Part shown: piece after piece, positions 44,327 through 53,206 of the stretch
Numbering within the stretch: the stretch's first letter is position 1
How the letters are laid out: each line of letters opens with the position of its first letter
Assembly: GCF_009664975.1 (NCBI RefSeq)
Contig: NZ_WJXB01000010.1
Location: 240,511-304,510, forward strand
Length of the DNA: 64,000 nucleotides
From: Paenibacillus monticola
Lineage (GTDB): Bacteria; Bacillota; Bacilli; Paenibacillales; Paenibacillaceae
Direction: 5' to 3'
Program-made: the position numbers and the translations under genes
The notes under the pieces: model-generated
What the model was told of the DNA's origin: nothing
Database searches by the model: none
Seen by the model: only the letters and a program-made list of their open reading frames with translations

Positions 44327-44367
44327 TTCAGTTCGCCTCCTTTCGTATGTAAAAGAATATATATAAA

Positions 44368-44393
44368 TTTCAGAATGGTATTTCACTCTGAAA
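44368..44393 (-). other. Stem-loop before the precursor gene
   Basis: TTTCAGA (44368-44374) and TCTGAAA (44387-44393) pair perfectly around 12 nt, in the 73-bp gap between exporter stop and precursor start. It could stabilise or process the precursor mRNA. Confidence 0.45.
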
Positions 44394-44399
44394 CATATA

Positions 44400-46160
44400 T
44401 CAGCCTATTAATCCTCTGCACTCTAGCTCATTATCATATAATTTCTGGTAGGTGAAATTATCATTCAAGAGCTGCCTATGGCTGCCCCGCCCAACCAGCT
44501 TTCCGGAATCAATAATCAGTATCTCATCCGCATTAATGATGCTTGATAGCCTATGTGCAATAATTACAACCGTGTGGTCATCAGCTGCCAATTCTAACAG
44601 TTCCCTAACCATCTGCTGGGTTTCATTATCCAGCGACGAAGTGGCTTCATCGAAAAGAATAATTTTGGAATTCTTAAGCATCGCCCTAGCAATTGCAATC
44701 CGCTGCTTTTGCCCGCCTGACAAATTCACACCATTCTCTTCAATGACAGTGTTGTAGCCAACAGGAAGACTGCTTATGTAATCATGTATTTTGATTTTTT
44801 TGCAAATTTCAATCATTTCTTCCACAGTAGCTTTATCACTCGAAATCAACATATTTTCTGTAAATGTTGCATTAAACAAATACGGTGCTTGATGTACTAC
44901 CGCTATATGTTTGCGTAACGTTTCTTCTGTGAATTTATTAATATTTATTCCATCAATCTCAATTCGCCCTTTATCAGCCTCATAAAAATGAAGCAGCAAA
45001 TTGAATATTGTAGATTTCCCTCCGCCGCTGCTCCCCACAATCGCTGTTGTGGAATTTTTGGCAATGCTAAAGCTCAAATCGTCTAGAATCCGTATATTTT
45101 CCTGATACCCGAAAGAGACATTGCAAAAATGGATTTCTCCTTCAATCTCTTCTTTTAGTACATTTCCAAACCGTTCTCTCTTGTAACCAAATTCATCAAG
45201 CAGACTAAATATTCTTACAAGTGACGTTAGCGCATTTTGGACAGTACTGCTGATTTGCGTAATATTCATTAATGAACCACTCAACTGGCCGGTATAGGAT
45301 GAAAACGCAATGAAGTATTCAATATTCAAATCTCCTTTATAAATGAGGTACCCGGCCAACGCCATAACTCCAATATTGGAGATAAAAGAAGATATTTGCG
45401 ACAATGATCTGGCTACAGTACTCGTAACATTAATGTTTATATTTTTTTCTTTTAGAGATAACGCAAGATTAAGAAACTGGATTGTTCTCTGTCCCTTGAT
45501 TCCCAAACTCTTGATTTCCCTAATTCCGGCAATGGATTGTTGGAGATTGCTAAAGTAGATGTCATTAAGCCTAGCCAGACTTTCACTTTTTTTCCGTATT
45601 TTCTTGCCCGTGATAGTAAAAATGAAAAATGTAATTGGAAAGCTAAGTAAAATCACCAAGGAAAGCGGAATGCTGATGCGAAACACGATGACACATATGA
45701 TGACAACTCTCAGGATGTCAATGATCGTACTGATAAATTGGTTAGTTAAGATACTGGCGACAGTCGCAGTATCGTTTTGAAGGCGCGATATCATTTCACC
45801 GATCTTCATATGGTCATACACCTTAACAGGAAGTGTAGTAATCTTTTGAAACATATCTTTTTTCAAGTCATATATGATATTTTCACTTAGTGAAGAAAAT
45901 AGGTAAGATTGAAAGAAACTGAATACTGTGAGGACTAACTCGGTTACAAACAGATAGATCAACATCAGGCTCATTTCATGAAATTCTCTGGCGAACAACA
46001 GGGCGATAACTTTTCCTAGGATTAAAGGTTGTACAACTTGCAGAATTAGACCAAAGACTATGCAAACAAACGTAACAATAACCCTGAATTTATACGGGAA
46101 CATATACTTGAAACATCTTTTGAGCAGATTACAATCTTCTTTGCTTAGAATAGATTTCAT
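44400..46160 (-). CDS. ABC exporter (TM and ATPase fused) for the modified peptide
   Basis: 586 residues. Six TM helices (about 15-320) are followed by the nucleotide-binding domain: Walker A VGSSGGGKST, Q-loop VVHQAPYLF, signature LSGGQKQR, Walker B IILFDEATSSLD and H-loop IIAHRLSS. It belongs to the half-size exporter class that works as a dimer. There is no N-terminal C39 peptidase domain, so leader removal must be done elsewhere, probably by the S8 protease. It is the first gene of the cluster, with GAGGA seven bases before ATG 46160. Confidence 0.9.
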   Translation of the reverse strand: MKSILSKEDCNLLKRCFKYMFPYKFRVIVTFVCIVFGLILQVVQPLILGKVIALLFAREFHEMSLMLIYLFVTELVLTVFSFFQSYLFSSLSENIIYDLKKDMFQKITTLPVKVYDHMKIGEMISRLQNDTATVASILTNQFISTIIDILRVVIICVIVFRISIPLSLVILLSFPITFFIFTITGKKIRKKSESLARLNDIYFSNLQQSIAGIREIKSLGIKGQRTIQFLNLALSLKEKNININVTSTVARSLSQISSFISNIGVMALAGYLIYKGDLNIEYFIAFSSYTGQLSGSLMNITQISSTVQNALTSLVRIFSLLDEFGYKRERFGNVLKEEIEGEIHFCNVSFGYQENIRILDDLSFSIAKNSTTAIVGSSGGGKSTIFNLLLHFYEADKGRIEIDGININKFTEETLRKHIAVVHQAPYLFNATFTENMLISSDKATVEEMIEICKKIKIHDYISSLPVGYNTVIEENGVNLSGGQKQRIAIARAMLKNSKIILFDEATSSLDNETQQMVRELLELAADDHTVVIIAHRLSSIINADEILIIDSGKLVGRGSHRQLLNDNFTYQKLYDNELECRGLIG

Positions 46161-46320
46161 TTGATAAATCCTCTACTAGTAAATTAAACAACCAAAATTT
46201 GTATTTTCTCACTTTCTCACCTCATTTTAAATCTACAATTTGGTTTTGTAAACATATTTTTACTTTATTAAAATTTTCATCTATTAAATACTTAATATTA
46301 CAAATTTAAACTCAATATTT
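46161..46320 (-). promoter_or_regulatory. AT-rich upstream region of the peptide cluster
   Basis: Very AT-rich and must hold the cluster promoter, but no single -35/-10 pair is convincing. A 27-codon ORF starts at a GTG behind GAGGTGAG (about 46200) and overlaps the exporter start; it may be a leader. No regulator gene lies nearby. Confidence 0.4.
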
Positions 46321-46931
46321 TTGTTTCATGACTGCTACGGTGCCTATTTCAAGCCAGAGATATTTGCCTTTGAACACGCACTGTGCAATGCCTACCTGAT
46401 GCGGGAATGTAAAGGGATTACCTTATACGATGAGCAGACGTGGGCGAGCGAGATGCTGGTGCTACTCCAGGAAAGCTGGGGGGAGGTGAAGGCCGTTCGC
46501 ATGATTGAAGGCCAACTGAGCGAAGAAGCGATCCAGCGGATGGAACAGCGCTACGATGAGATTCTGGAGAAGAGCCAGAAGGAAGTAGCGAGCGTTCCGA
46601 TCCCCGCCAAGACGGGTTCACGGGGACGCAAAAGCAAGAGCAAAGCCAGCAATCTGGCTGCCCGCTTCGCTACTCACAAGGAAGCAATATTGAAGTTCCT
46701 GCACCGCCCTGCAGTCCCCTTTGACAACAACCAGACCGAGCGCGATTTACGCATGGTGGTCGTCAAACAAAAATCTCCGGCTGCTTCCGGACCCCCGACT
46801 TTCACGATTGGTTTGCTGCCATCCGCAGTTTTATCTCCACTTTGATTAAGCAAAGACACCCCGTTCTGGCTAGCTTTATGCTGGCTTCTTCCGGCTCATT
46901 TTCTTTTACACCTGTTGAGGGTCCTAAGTAG
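46321..46931 (+). pseudogene. IS66-type transposase fragment
   Basis: Only the C-terminal half is present. It contains HDCYGAYFK, HALCNAYLMRECKG, and FDNNQTERDLRMVVVKQK, all of the IS66 TnpC DDE region. A missing base in the A-run near 46771 shifts the frame; the true continuation is ISGCFRTPDFHDWFAAIRSF and it ends at TAG 46931. The N-terminal half and IS ends are absent. Confidence 0.85.
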
Positions 46932-47150
46932 TAACCATTTATCATTTTAAATCTAACTGCCCTTTTCTATTGATCTCTATGCCGATAAATAATGAAAGAA
47001 AACAAAAGAAGTGTCGACCCTGAACTGTGACCCGATTTGAGGATGATTTAAAAGAATACCCCCTCGACATAGCCCGCAAGGAGATGACTTCTAAATTTGG
47101 TCAAGAGTCATTTTTTAATGTCTATTGATATCGCTTGGAGTTATAGTAGG

Positions 47151-48170
47151 CTATAGAGCCTTCACTTTCGTAAGAGTCTGACAATCTCGAACGCTCATTT
47201 CATCCTTCATGTGCCCAAAAAATGACTCCTTCGATGCAATGTCCCAGCAGTTCCCTTTGCGGGACACGGATTGTTGAAAACCTGCCTCTTGGATTTGAAG
47301 CCGAGTTTTAGGATGAGTGTAGTGCATGCATTGATCAGAGCAAAAGATGGCTTCTGGATGAAGGCTTCCATCAAGCTGTGCCAGTAGACGCCGAATGGTT
47401 ATTTCAACAATTGATAACTCCATTGTTCCTGCCACACAGTCGGCAAGAATTTGTCGGTTTGCTTCATCTTTTATGCAGAAAGATAAGCCCACTGTCCGTT
47501 TCCGTAGCGTAGATACGTGATATCGGTTAGAATGACTTTCTCCGGCGCTTTCTGGTCAAATTGGCGTTCAGTAAGTTTGCGCAGGTCTGATGCTCCTGAG
47601 TAGCTTTCACAATCTTATGGTATGGATTAGCTTCCGTATGGCCATGACAAGGTTAAACTTACCTATTCGATGGATCTTCTTGTGGTTCATGATGACCGCT
47701 GAGATGCTCAAAACGCATCTTACCATAGCGCCATCCTTTCTTTGTAAGGCGTCGAAGTGTCTTAATAAGAACATGTGCGAAGAGGCGCTTTTGCTCGGAG
47801 CCAAGTCACAGTAATAGCCACTAGTACTCACTGTGGCGACTCAACATTGATAATGAGTCATTCGGTGTATTCCATGGGCTCGCTGTGTGTGATAAATGAT
47901 TTCGTAGCGCTCTGAAAGCGTTAGGGCTTTTCTTTGTTCCGTTCGAGCGCTTCGAGCTTTCTCTGAAAATCGACCTCAGCTTCTAGTAACTTGATCTTTG
48001 CCTTTGCACACTTTAGTTCTTCGTCAGCAGACAAAAGACTTACGGACTTTCGCCCGACACTACTTTTACCCCGGCGTTCTTCCAGTATTCCCATTTCACC
48101 TTGTTTGGCATAGCTATCTCACCAGCGTTTTACGCTATGCTCTGTTTTTTTAGAACTGATGAGATCCAGG
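47151..48170 (-). pseudogene. IS3-family transposase, multiple frameshifts
   Basis: Pieces in different frames. orfA remnants lie near 47930-48160 (MPNKVKWEY-like, then ADEELKCAKAKIKLLEAEVDF). The orfB start lies at 47607-47831 (STSGYYCDLA, MNHKKIHRIGKFNLV). The integrase core lies at 47151-47520 (DITYLRYGNGQWAYLS, SDQCMHYTHP, SVSRKGNCWD, ESFFGHMKDE). No intact protein is possible. Confidence 0.8.
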
Positions 48171-48275
48171 TCAAATCCAGCCCTAAGAAATATTTTTGAC
48201 TGAGGTTCCCCCTTCGTTCTAGACCCTCACTGCCATATCCCACTTTTTTACCAATATTCTGATTAAAATACAAAA

Positions 48276-48320
48276 GACCCACAAGAAGATCACTTTTTTA
48301 GAGTGTCTTTCTTGTGGGTC
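48276..48320 (-). terminator. Hairpin terminator downstream of yajC
   Basis: GACCCACAAGAA (48276-48287) pairs perfectly with TTCTTGTGGGTC (48309-48320), followed on the minus strand by TTTTGTATTTT. It overlaps the IS3 right end, so it may belong to the IS or to the yajC operon. Confidence 0.75.
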
Positions 48321-48373
48321 ACAGTTCGGCCTTTTATAGGCCACCACTTCTTTTGTAATAACTTTTTAAAAAA

Positions 48374-48679
48374 CTACTCTTTGTCTTCCTTTTCAACAAT
48401 AGAGTGGCTGATTGAACCACGATCAAAGGTAAGCTTGGTCACATCATTAACCCGAAGCACTACGATATCATCGGAAATCTCCAAAATCGTGCCGTGAAGT
48501 CCACCAATTGTGACTACCTTAGCACCTTTTGACAAAGATTTTAACATCCCGTTGCGCGCTTTTGTTTTCTTCTGTTGCGGACGAATCAGCAAGAAGTAAA
48601 ATACCACAAACATAAGTACAAACGGACCTACTAAACTAAGTATATTACCCCCGCCTGAAGCTGCTGCATATTGAAACAT
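48374..48679 (-). CDS. yajC: Preprotein translocase subunit YajC
   Basis: 101 residues with one TM helix (about residues 16-36, LVGPFVLMFVVFYFLLIRPQ) and a small cytoplasmic domain (GAKVVTIGGLHGTI…DDIVVLRV). YajC associates with SecDF. ATG 48679 follows GGAGGGG; an in-frame upstream start at 48703 would include that site. It is the last gene of the ruvB-spoIID-queA-tgt series before the island. Confidence 0.95.
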   Translation of the reverse strand: MFQYAAASGGGNILSLVGPFVLMFVVFYFLLIRPQQKKTKARNGMLKSLSKGAKVVTIGGLHGTILEISDDIVVLRVNDVTKLTFDRGSISHSIVEKEDKE

Positions 48680-48721
48680 ATTTTCCCCTCCTTTCAATTG
48701 CAATAAAGCACAATCCAGTAC

Positions 48722-49858
48722 CTAGAAGCCTTTAAGATTCTCATATAAACCGTATTGTGCAAAAAACTCATCGCGAAAATCAAGCAGCCGATCTTCCATG
48801 ATGGCTTTACGCACATTACGCATCAATTCCAACAGGAAGTACAAATTATGGTATGTCGTCAATCGCAATCCGAAGGTTTCGTCGGCTTTGATTAAATGGC
48901 GCAAATAAGCGCGGGAATAATTCCGGCATGTATAACAATTGCATTCCGGATCAAGTGGCCCAAAATCGCGGGCATACTGTGCGTTGCGTACAACGAGTCT
49001 TCCCTGACTGGTCATCGTCGTTCCATTGCGAGCAATACGAGTAGGTAGAACACAATCGAACATGTCTATCCCCCGAATTGACCCTTCCAGCAGCGCATCC
49101 GGTGAACCAACGCCCATTAAATAACGCGGTTTTCCTTGCGGCAACAGCGGAACCGTATAATCCAGCACATCATACATTAGCTGCTTGGACTCTCCGACGC
49201 TGAGCCCTCCAATAGCATACCCCGGGAAATCCATGGAAGTCAAATCAGCCGCGCTCTGGCGGCGCAGATCTTCATGCATGCCTCCTTGTACGATAGCGAA
49301 CAAGCCTTGATCCTCAGGACGGGCATGACTTTTCAGGCAACGTTCTGCCCAACGTGATGTGCGCTCTAGTGACTTTTTCACGTAATCATACTCAGCAGGA
49401 TAGGGAGGGCATTCATCGAAGGCCATCATGATATCAGAACCAAGCGCATTCTGAATTTCCATAGCCACTTCTGGAGACAGAAATTTCTTATCCCCGTTTA
49501 GATGGGAGCGAAAGTGTACACCTTCTTCAGTAATCTTACGCATATCACTAAGCGAGAATACTTGAAACCCGCCACTGTCCGTCAGGATCGGACGATCCCA
49601 GTTCATGAACTTGTGCAGTCCTCCGGCATCACGAATAATATCATGGCCCGGACGCAGAAACAGATGATACGTGTTGCTCAAAATAATATGGGCATCCATC
49701 TCTTTCAGCTCTTCGGGGCTCATAGTTTTGACTGTGGCCAACGTGCCCACAGGCATAAATGCAGGTGTCTCAATAACACCATGAGGAGTATGGACTCTAC
49801 CGAGTCGGGCTCCGGATTGCTTGCACGTCTTGATGTGCTCATAAGTAATTGCTGCCAT
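48722..49858 (-). CDS. tgt: Queuine tRNA-ribosyltransferase
   Basis: Bacterial TGT of 378 residues that swaps G34 for preQ1 in GUN-anticodon tRNAs. Seen: HTPHGVIETPAFMPVGT, the active-site ILTDSGGFQVFSL with catalytic Asp, GIDMFDCVLPTR with the nucleophilic Asp, and the zinc site CNCYTC…RAYLRHL. It is 20 bp downstream of queA, the next enzyme of queuosine synthesis. Confidence 0.97.
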   Translation of the reverse strand: MAAITYEHIKTCKQSGARLGRVHTPHGVIETPAFMPVGTLATVKTMSPEELKEMDAHIILSNTYHLFLRPGHDIIRDAGGLHKFMNWDRPILTDSGGFQVFSLSDMRKITEEGVHFRSHLNGDKKFLSPEVAMEIQNALGSDIMMAFDECPPYPAEYDYVKKSLERTSRWAERCLKSHARPEDQGLFAIVQGGMHEDLRRQSAADLTSMDFPGYAIGGLSVGESKQLMYDVLDYTVPLLPQGKPRYLMGVGSPDALLEGSIRGIDMFDCVLPTRIARNGTTMTSQGRLVVRNAQYARDFGPLDPECNCYTCRNYSRAYLRHLIKADETFGLRLTTYHNLYFLLELMRNVRKAIMEDRLLDFRDEFFAQYGLYENLKGF

Positions 49859-49878
49859 AAGTTAACCCATCCTCTTAC

Positions 49879-50907
49879 TTAATAAATAAACATAGCATCT
49901 CCAAAGCTAAAAAATCGGTATTTCTGCTCAATCGCTGCTTCATAGGCGGCTAGAATATGCTCCCGGCCGGCCAGCGCACTAACCAGCATAACCAAAGTAG
50001 ACTTTGGCAGATGAAAGTTTGTAATCAGTGCATCGACTACATTGAAATGGTAGCCTGGAAAAATAAAGATGTCCGTCCAACCGCTGCATTCAACAAGCGG
50101 ACCACCCTGACATTGTCTACCAACTGTCTCCAATGTGCGGCAAGAGGTTGTTCCGACCGCAATGATCCGGCCGCCTCTTTCCTTGGTTGCATTAATGATA
50201 TCCGCAGTTTCCTGTGACAAGACAAAATACTCGGCATGCATCACATGCTCCTCAACCTTCTCGACAGACATCGGACGAAACGTGCCGAGTCCAACATGAA
50301 GTGTGAGATAAGCAATATTTACGCCTTTAGCAGCAATCTGCTCCAGTAGTTCTTTGGTGAAATGAAGCCCGGCAGTAGGTGCTGCTGCTGATCCCTCATG
50401 CTTCGCATAAACGGTCTGATAACGCTCACGATCATCCAGCGTCTCCTTAATATAAGGAGGCAGCGGCATGCTTCCCAGCCTGTCCAGTATCTCATTAAAA
50501 ATACCTTCATATATGAAGCGAAGCGTCCGGCCTCCCATATCAGCCTCATCCTCAACAACCGCACGAAGCTCATCACTAAAAATAATGACAGCGCCAGTCT
50601 TGAGCTTCTTTCCAGGCTTTACTAGAGCATCCCAGCGGTCTTCCCCCATATTCTTCAATAAAAGCACTTCGGCCTTAGCCCCTGTATCTTCCTTAACTCC
50701 GAACAGCCGGGCGGGAATGACTCTAGTATCATTCAGAACAAGGGTATCCCCTGACTGTAAATGATCAATGATATCGGTAAAGTGCCGGTGAGCCAGTTCC
50801 CCGTTCTCCTTGTTAATCAAGAGCAGCCTTGAAGCACTGCGATCGGAGAGCGGAGTCTGTGCAATTAGCTCCTCCGGTAATTGAAAATCATATGCGTCTA
50901 CATTCAT
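49879..50907 (-). CDS. queA: S-adenosylmethionine:tRNA ribosyltransferase-isomerase
   Basis: 342 residues. QueA adds an epoxycyclopentane from the ribose of SAM to preQ1 in tRNA. It begins MNVDAYDFQLPEELIAQTPL and has SRLLLINKENG, VLNDTRVIPARLFG, APTAGLHFT, LHVGLGTFRPM and FHLPKSTLVMLVSA. It lies nine bp after the SpoIID-domain gene and 20 bp before tgt. Confidence 0.97.
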   Translation of the reverse strand: MNVDAYDFQLPEELIAQTPLSDRSASRLLLINKENGELAHRHFTDIIDHLQSGDTLVLNDTRVIPARLFGVKEDTGAKAEVLLLKNMGEDRWDALVKPGKKLKTGAVIIFSDELRAVVEDEADMGGRTLRFIYEGIFNEILDRLGSMPLPPYIKETLDDRERYQTVYAKHEGSAAAPTAGLHFTKELLEQIAAKGVNIAYLTLHVGLGTFRPMSVEKVEEHVMHAEYFVLSQETADIINATKERGGRIIAVGTTSCRTLETVGRQCQGGPLVECSGWTDIFIFPGYHFNVVDALITNFHLPKSTLVMLVSALAGREHILAAYEAAIEQKYRFFSFGDAMFIY

Positions 50908-50916
50908 TGTCTATAT

Positions 50917-53025
50917 TCATTCCTTAACTATAGTAACGTTATGATAATAATGTTGCAATATTTGCTTGTAATCATTCCCATTATCAGCCATGCCCTTCAC
51001 ACCCCATTGGGACATACCCAGACCATGACCATTTCCTTGACCTATAAACAGGAAACCTGAATTACTGCTGATCACTCTAGCAGTATTAGCTTTGCCCATA
51101 ACGACAGTTCCAGTACCAGCCACGGTCACCATGCCTGATGCAGAGAGCACACCTGCACTTTGTGAATTGCTAATAGTTGCTGTAGAGCCGTCAGCGCCTA
51201 ATACAGTATAACTTCCGGAAGGCACAATATCAAACAATGTACTAGGCAATCCATTGAATGAAGAACGAAATAAATCAGGGTATTTCACCTGGAGTATCTC
51301 ACCGTTGGCCTTAACCTGAATGGCTCTTCCTGAAGGCCCACGCCCTGTAACCTGTAAGCTGAGGATAGAGGAAGGGAGCGAACCGCTCGTCTTGCCCTGC
51401 AAACTCTTCAGCAGTACTGCCGAAGTATAAGGGCCCTTGATCCAGCTATAGCTGCCGGATTCGATCACCTTATCCAGAACCACGGCGTTCTCACCAGGAT
51501 TCAACTTACCTACTGGGCTTACCGTGCTCTCAATCACAGGCAGGGAACGAATATTCACATCTTTGGTGGTAGCTGTTACTATATCCAGTCCTGCAGAGGT
51601 TTGGTTACCCGTTAATTTAACGTTATCCTCACGAGCATAACCGGAGACACCATTTGCCAAAATAACATTAAACCATTTCTTGGAGGTGGCGGCGGCAGCG
51701 ATATCCTCTGGGCTTGCCACACTTACAAACACATCTCCACCATTGTTCCATACTTCTGTTGGATCAGCTGTGACTCCGCCACTGTTCGAGGAGAATACAG
51801 CCTCCACAATTTTGCCACCGCTCATTAGCACTTCACCTGCGGTAGCATCGACTGCTCTGGTGATCACGGGCGCTTCAGCCCCAATTCCGTTGTATACCTG
51901 ACTAAGAGTCGTATCGACCACATTTGCCACATCAAACTTATTGCCTTGAGACAGCGCATAGCTACGCGCAGCAACAGCCTGAGCCTTCAGCGCTTCTTCC
52001 GGCCAACCCGAAGATACTTCTCCACCAACAACTGCATACAAATATTGTTCTAGCGGCACCACATTGATTACAGCCAATGAACCATTCAGACCACTGAGTT
52101 CCAGATTACCACGGTAGGTTCGTTTCGATCTTTCTACCATCTGAATTCCAGCGTCATTAGCGCTAGCCGCAAACTTTGCGTTGCTTCCACTTACAATATA
52201 ATGAGAAGCTTGAGACTCGCTGTTCCAATCAAGCCCTGCGTCCATACGTACTATTAATCCGGGTGCGGTCACTGCTACAGCAGAAAGTACAAACTGTGGA
52301 AGCGCCGCTGCCAATCCCGCTTGGAAAGTGGCCAAATCGCTTTCATTAGCAGCTTCTCCGGCCCATACCTCATAACGTGCACTGCCATCAGCAGCAGATA
52401 AAAGGACTACCCATGCGTCGAAACCGGCGGCAGTAATTTGGTTAAGAGCAACCGTAGCCTCCTGCTGGGTTGAATAACCACCCGTGGACAAATGCTTATT
52501 GCCGGTCAGCATTGGGGCTTGCCCTGCGGGAATAGTCAGCCCCACCTTTACTACCCGGGCAAGCCCCTCCTTCGCGGCATTCTCACTGGCATATACCCCC
52601 GTGTACAGTTGATATACAGTGGCCCCATTCTTGGTAGCCACGAATAGCTGTGGCTTATCCGTGGTGGATTGCAGCTTCTTGGCAGCATCAGCCGCCGCCT
52701 GCCAGGTTGAAGACTCCAGCACCTTTACCCTATAACCGTCAAGACTGACACGAATTTTGGTTTGAGCAGGCACAGCTTGCAATGGAGCACTACCTGTTTG
52801 GATGGATACAAGGTTAAAGCTCTGCTCCGATTGCAGAGTCACCAGTGGCACAGTAGATTTATATTTACTACCAATATCAGCATAAAGTGCGACCCGTATC
52901 GTTCCATCAGCATCAGCATGGCTCTCATTCGCAGGGATCAGGAAGCTGCCCACAGCCAGCGCTGCTGCCAGCAATCCTCTGCTGAGCACGCTTGCGCTTC
53001 TCCATTTCCAGATTGTATGGTTCAT
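50917..53025 (-). CDS. SpoIID/LytB-domain secreted protein with SPOR-like repeats
   Basis: 702 residues. A signal peptide covers about residues 1-38 (RGLLAAALAVGSFLIPANESHADA). Two SPOR-like segments (QLFVATKNGATVYQLYTGVY; GNKHLSTGGYSTQQEATVAL) lie between residues 80 and 220. The SpoIID domain follows: NVVPLEQYLYAVVGGEVSSG, LKAQAVAARSYALSQG and the C-terminal GHGLGMSQWGVKGMA. SpoIID proteins cleave denuded peptidoglycan during engulfment; this may be a vegetative or sporulation paralogue. ATG 53025 is chosen because AGGAGG lies six bases upstream; ATG 53031 touches that site. An SH3-like segment (VNIRSLPVIESTVSPVG) is also present. Confidence 0.88.
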   Translation of the reverse strand: MNHTIWKWRSASVLSRGLLAAALAVGSFLIPANESHADADGTIRVALYADIGSKYKSTVPLVTLQSEQSFNLVSIQTGSAPLQAVPAQTKIRVSLDGYRVKVLESSTWQAAADAAKKLQSTTDKPQLFVATKNGATVYQLYTGVYASENAAKEGLARVVKVGLTIPAGQAPMLTGNKHLSTGGYSTQQEATVALNQITAAGFDAWVVLLSAADGSARYEVWAGEAANESDLATFQAGLAAALPQFVLSAVAVTAPGLIVRMDAGLDWNSESQASHYIVSGSNAKFAASANDAGIQMVERSKRTYRGNLELSGLNGSLAVINVVPLEQYLYAVVGGEVSSGWPEEALKAQAVAARSYALSQGNKFDVANVVDTTLSQVYNGIGAEAPVITRAVDATAGEVLMSGGKIVEAVFSSNSGGVTADPTEVWNNGGDVFVSVASPEDIAAAATSKKWFNVILANGVSGYAREDNVKLTGNQTSAGLDIVTATTKDVNIRSLPVIESTVSPVGKLNPGENAVVLDKVIESGSYSWIKGPYTSAVLLKSLQGKTSGSLPSSILSLQVTGRGPSGRAIQVKANGEILQVKYPDLFRSSFNGLPSTLFDIVPSGSYTVLGADGSTATISNSQSAGVLSASGMVTVAGTGTVVMGKANTARVISSNSGFLFIGQGNGHGLGMSQWGVKGMADNGNDYKQILQHYYHNVTIVKE

Positions 53026-53031
53026 TTCCAT

Positions 53032-53200
53032 CCTCCTAAAAGTTTTATGGAGCATTTGCTTCATTGACATTACTTCGCAATAAAACTTACTTCGTAAGCA
53101 TACACTTAGTTTTGTATAGCATTCGCTTCTCTGTATCACTTCGTACAAAACTACTTCGTAAGCATACGTTTAGTTTTGTATAGCATTCGCTTCTCAGTAT
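53032..53200 (-). repeat. Tandem hairpin repeats filling the ruvB-spoIID gap
   Basis: Two units (about 53070-53136 and 53137-53200) plus a partial one. In the last unit TACAAAACTA (53144-53153) and TAGTTTTGTA (53171-53180) pair perfectly around an inner CGTA-AGCA-TACG hairpin. Each is followed by TAGCATTCGCTTCT. The partial unit nearest the gene ends, on the coding strand, in AAAACTTTTAGGAGG. Same family as the recJ-apt repeats. Confidence 0.85.
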
Positions 53201-53206
53201 TACTAT

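Larger units (their letters stand above)
47002..48355 (-). mobile_element. Relic IS3-family element with inverted ends
   Basis: GAACTGTGACCC (47022-47033) recurs inverted at 48316-48327. An outer 12-mer, ACAAAAGAAGTG (47002-47013), recurs inverted at 48344-48355. Between them are frameshifted IS3-family (IS150-like) orfA and orfB. Confidence 0.7.
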
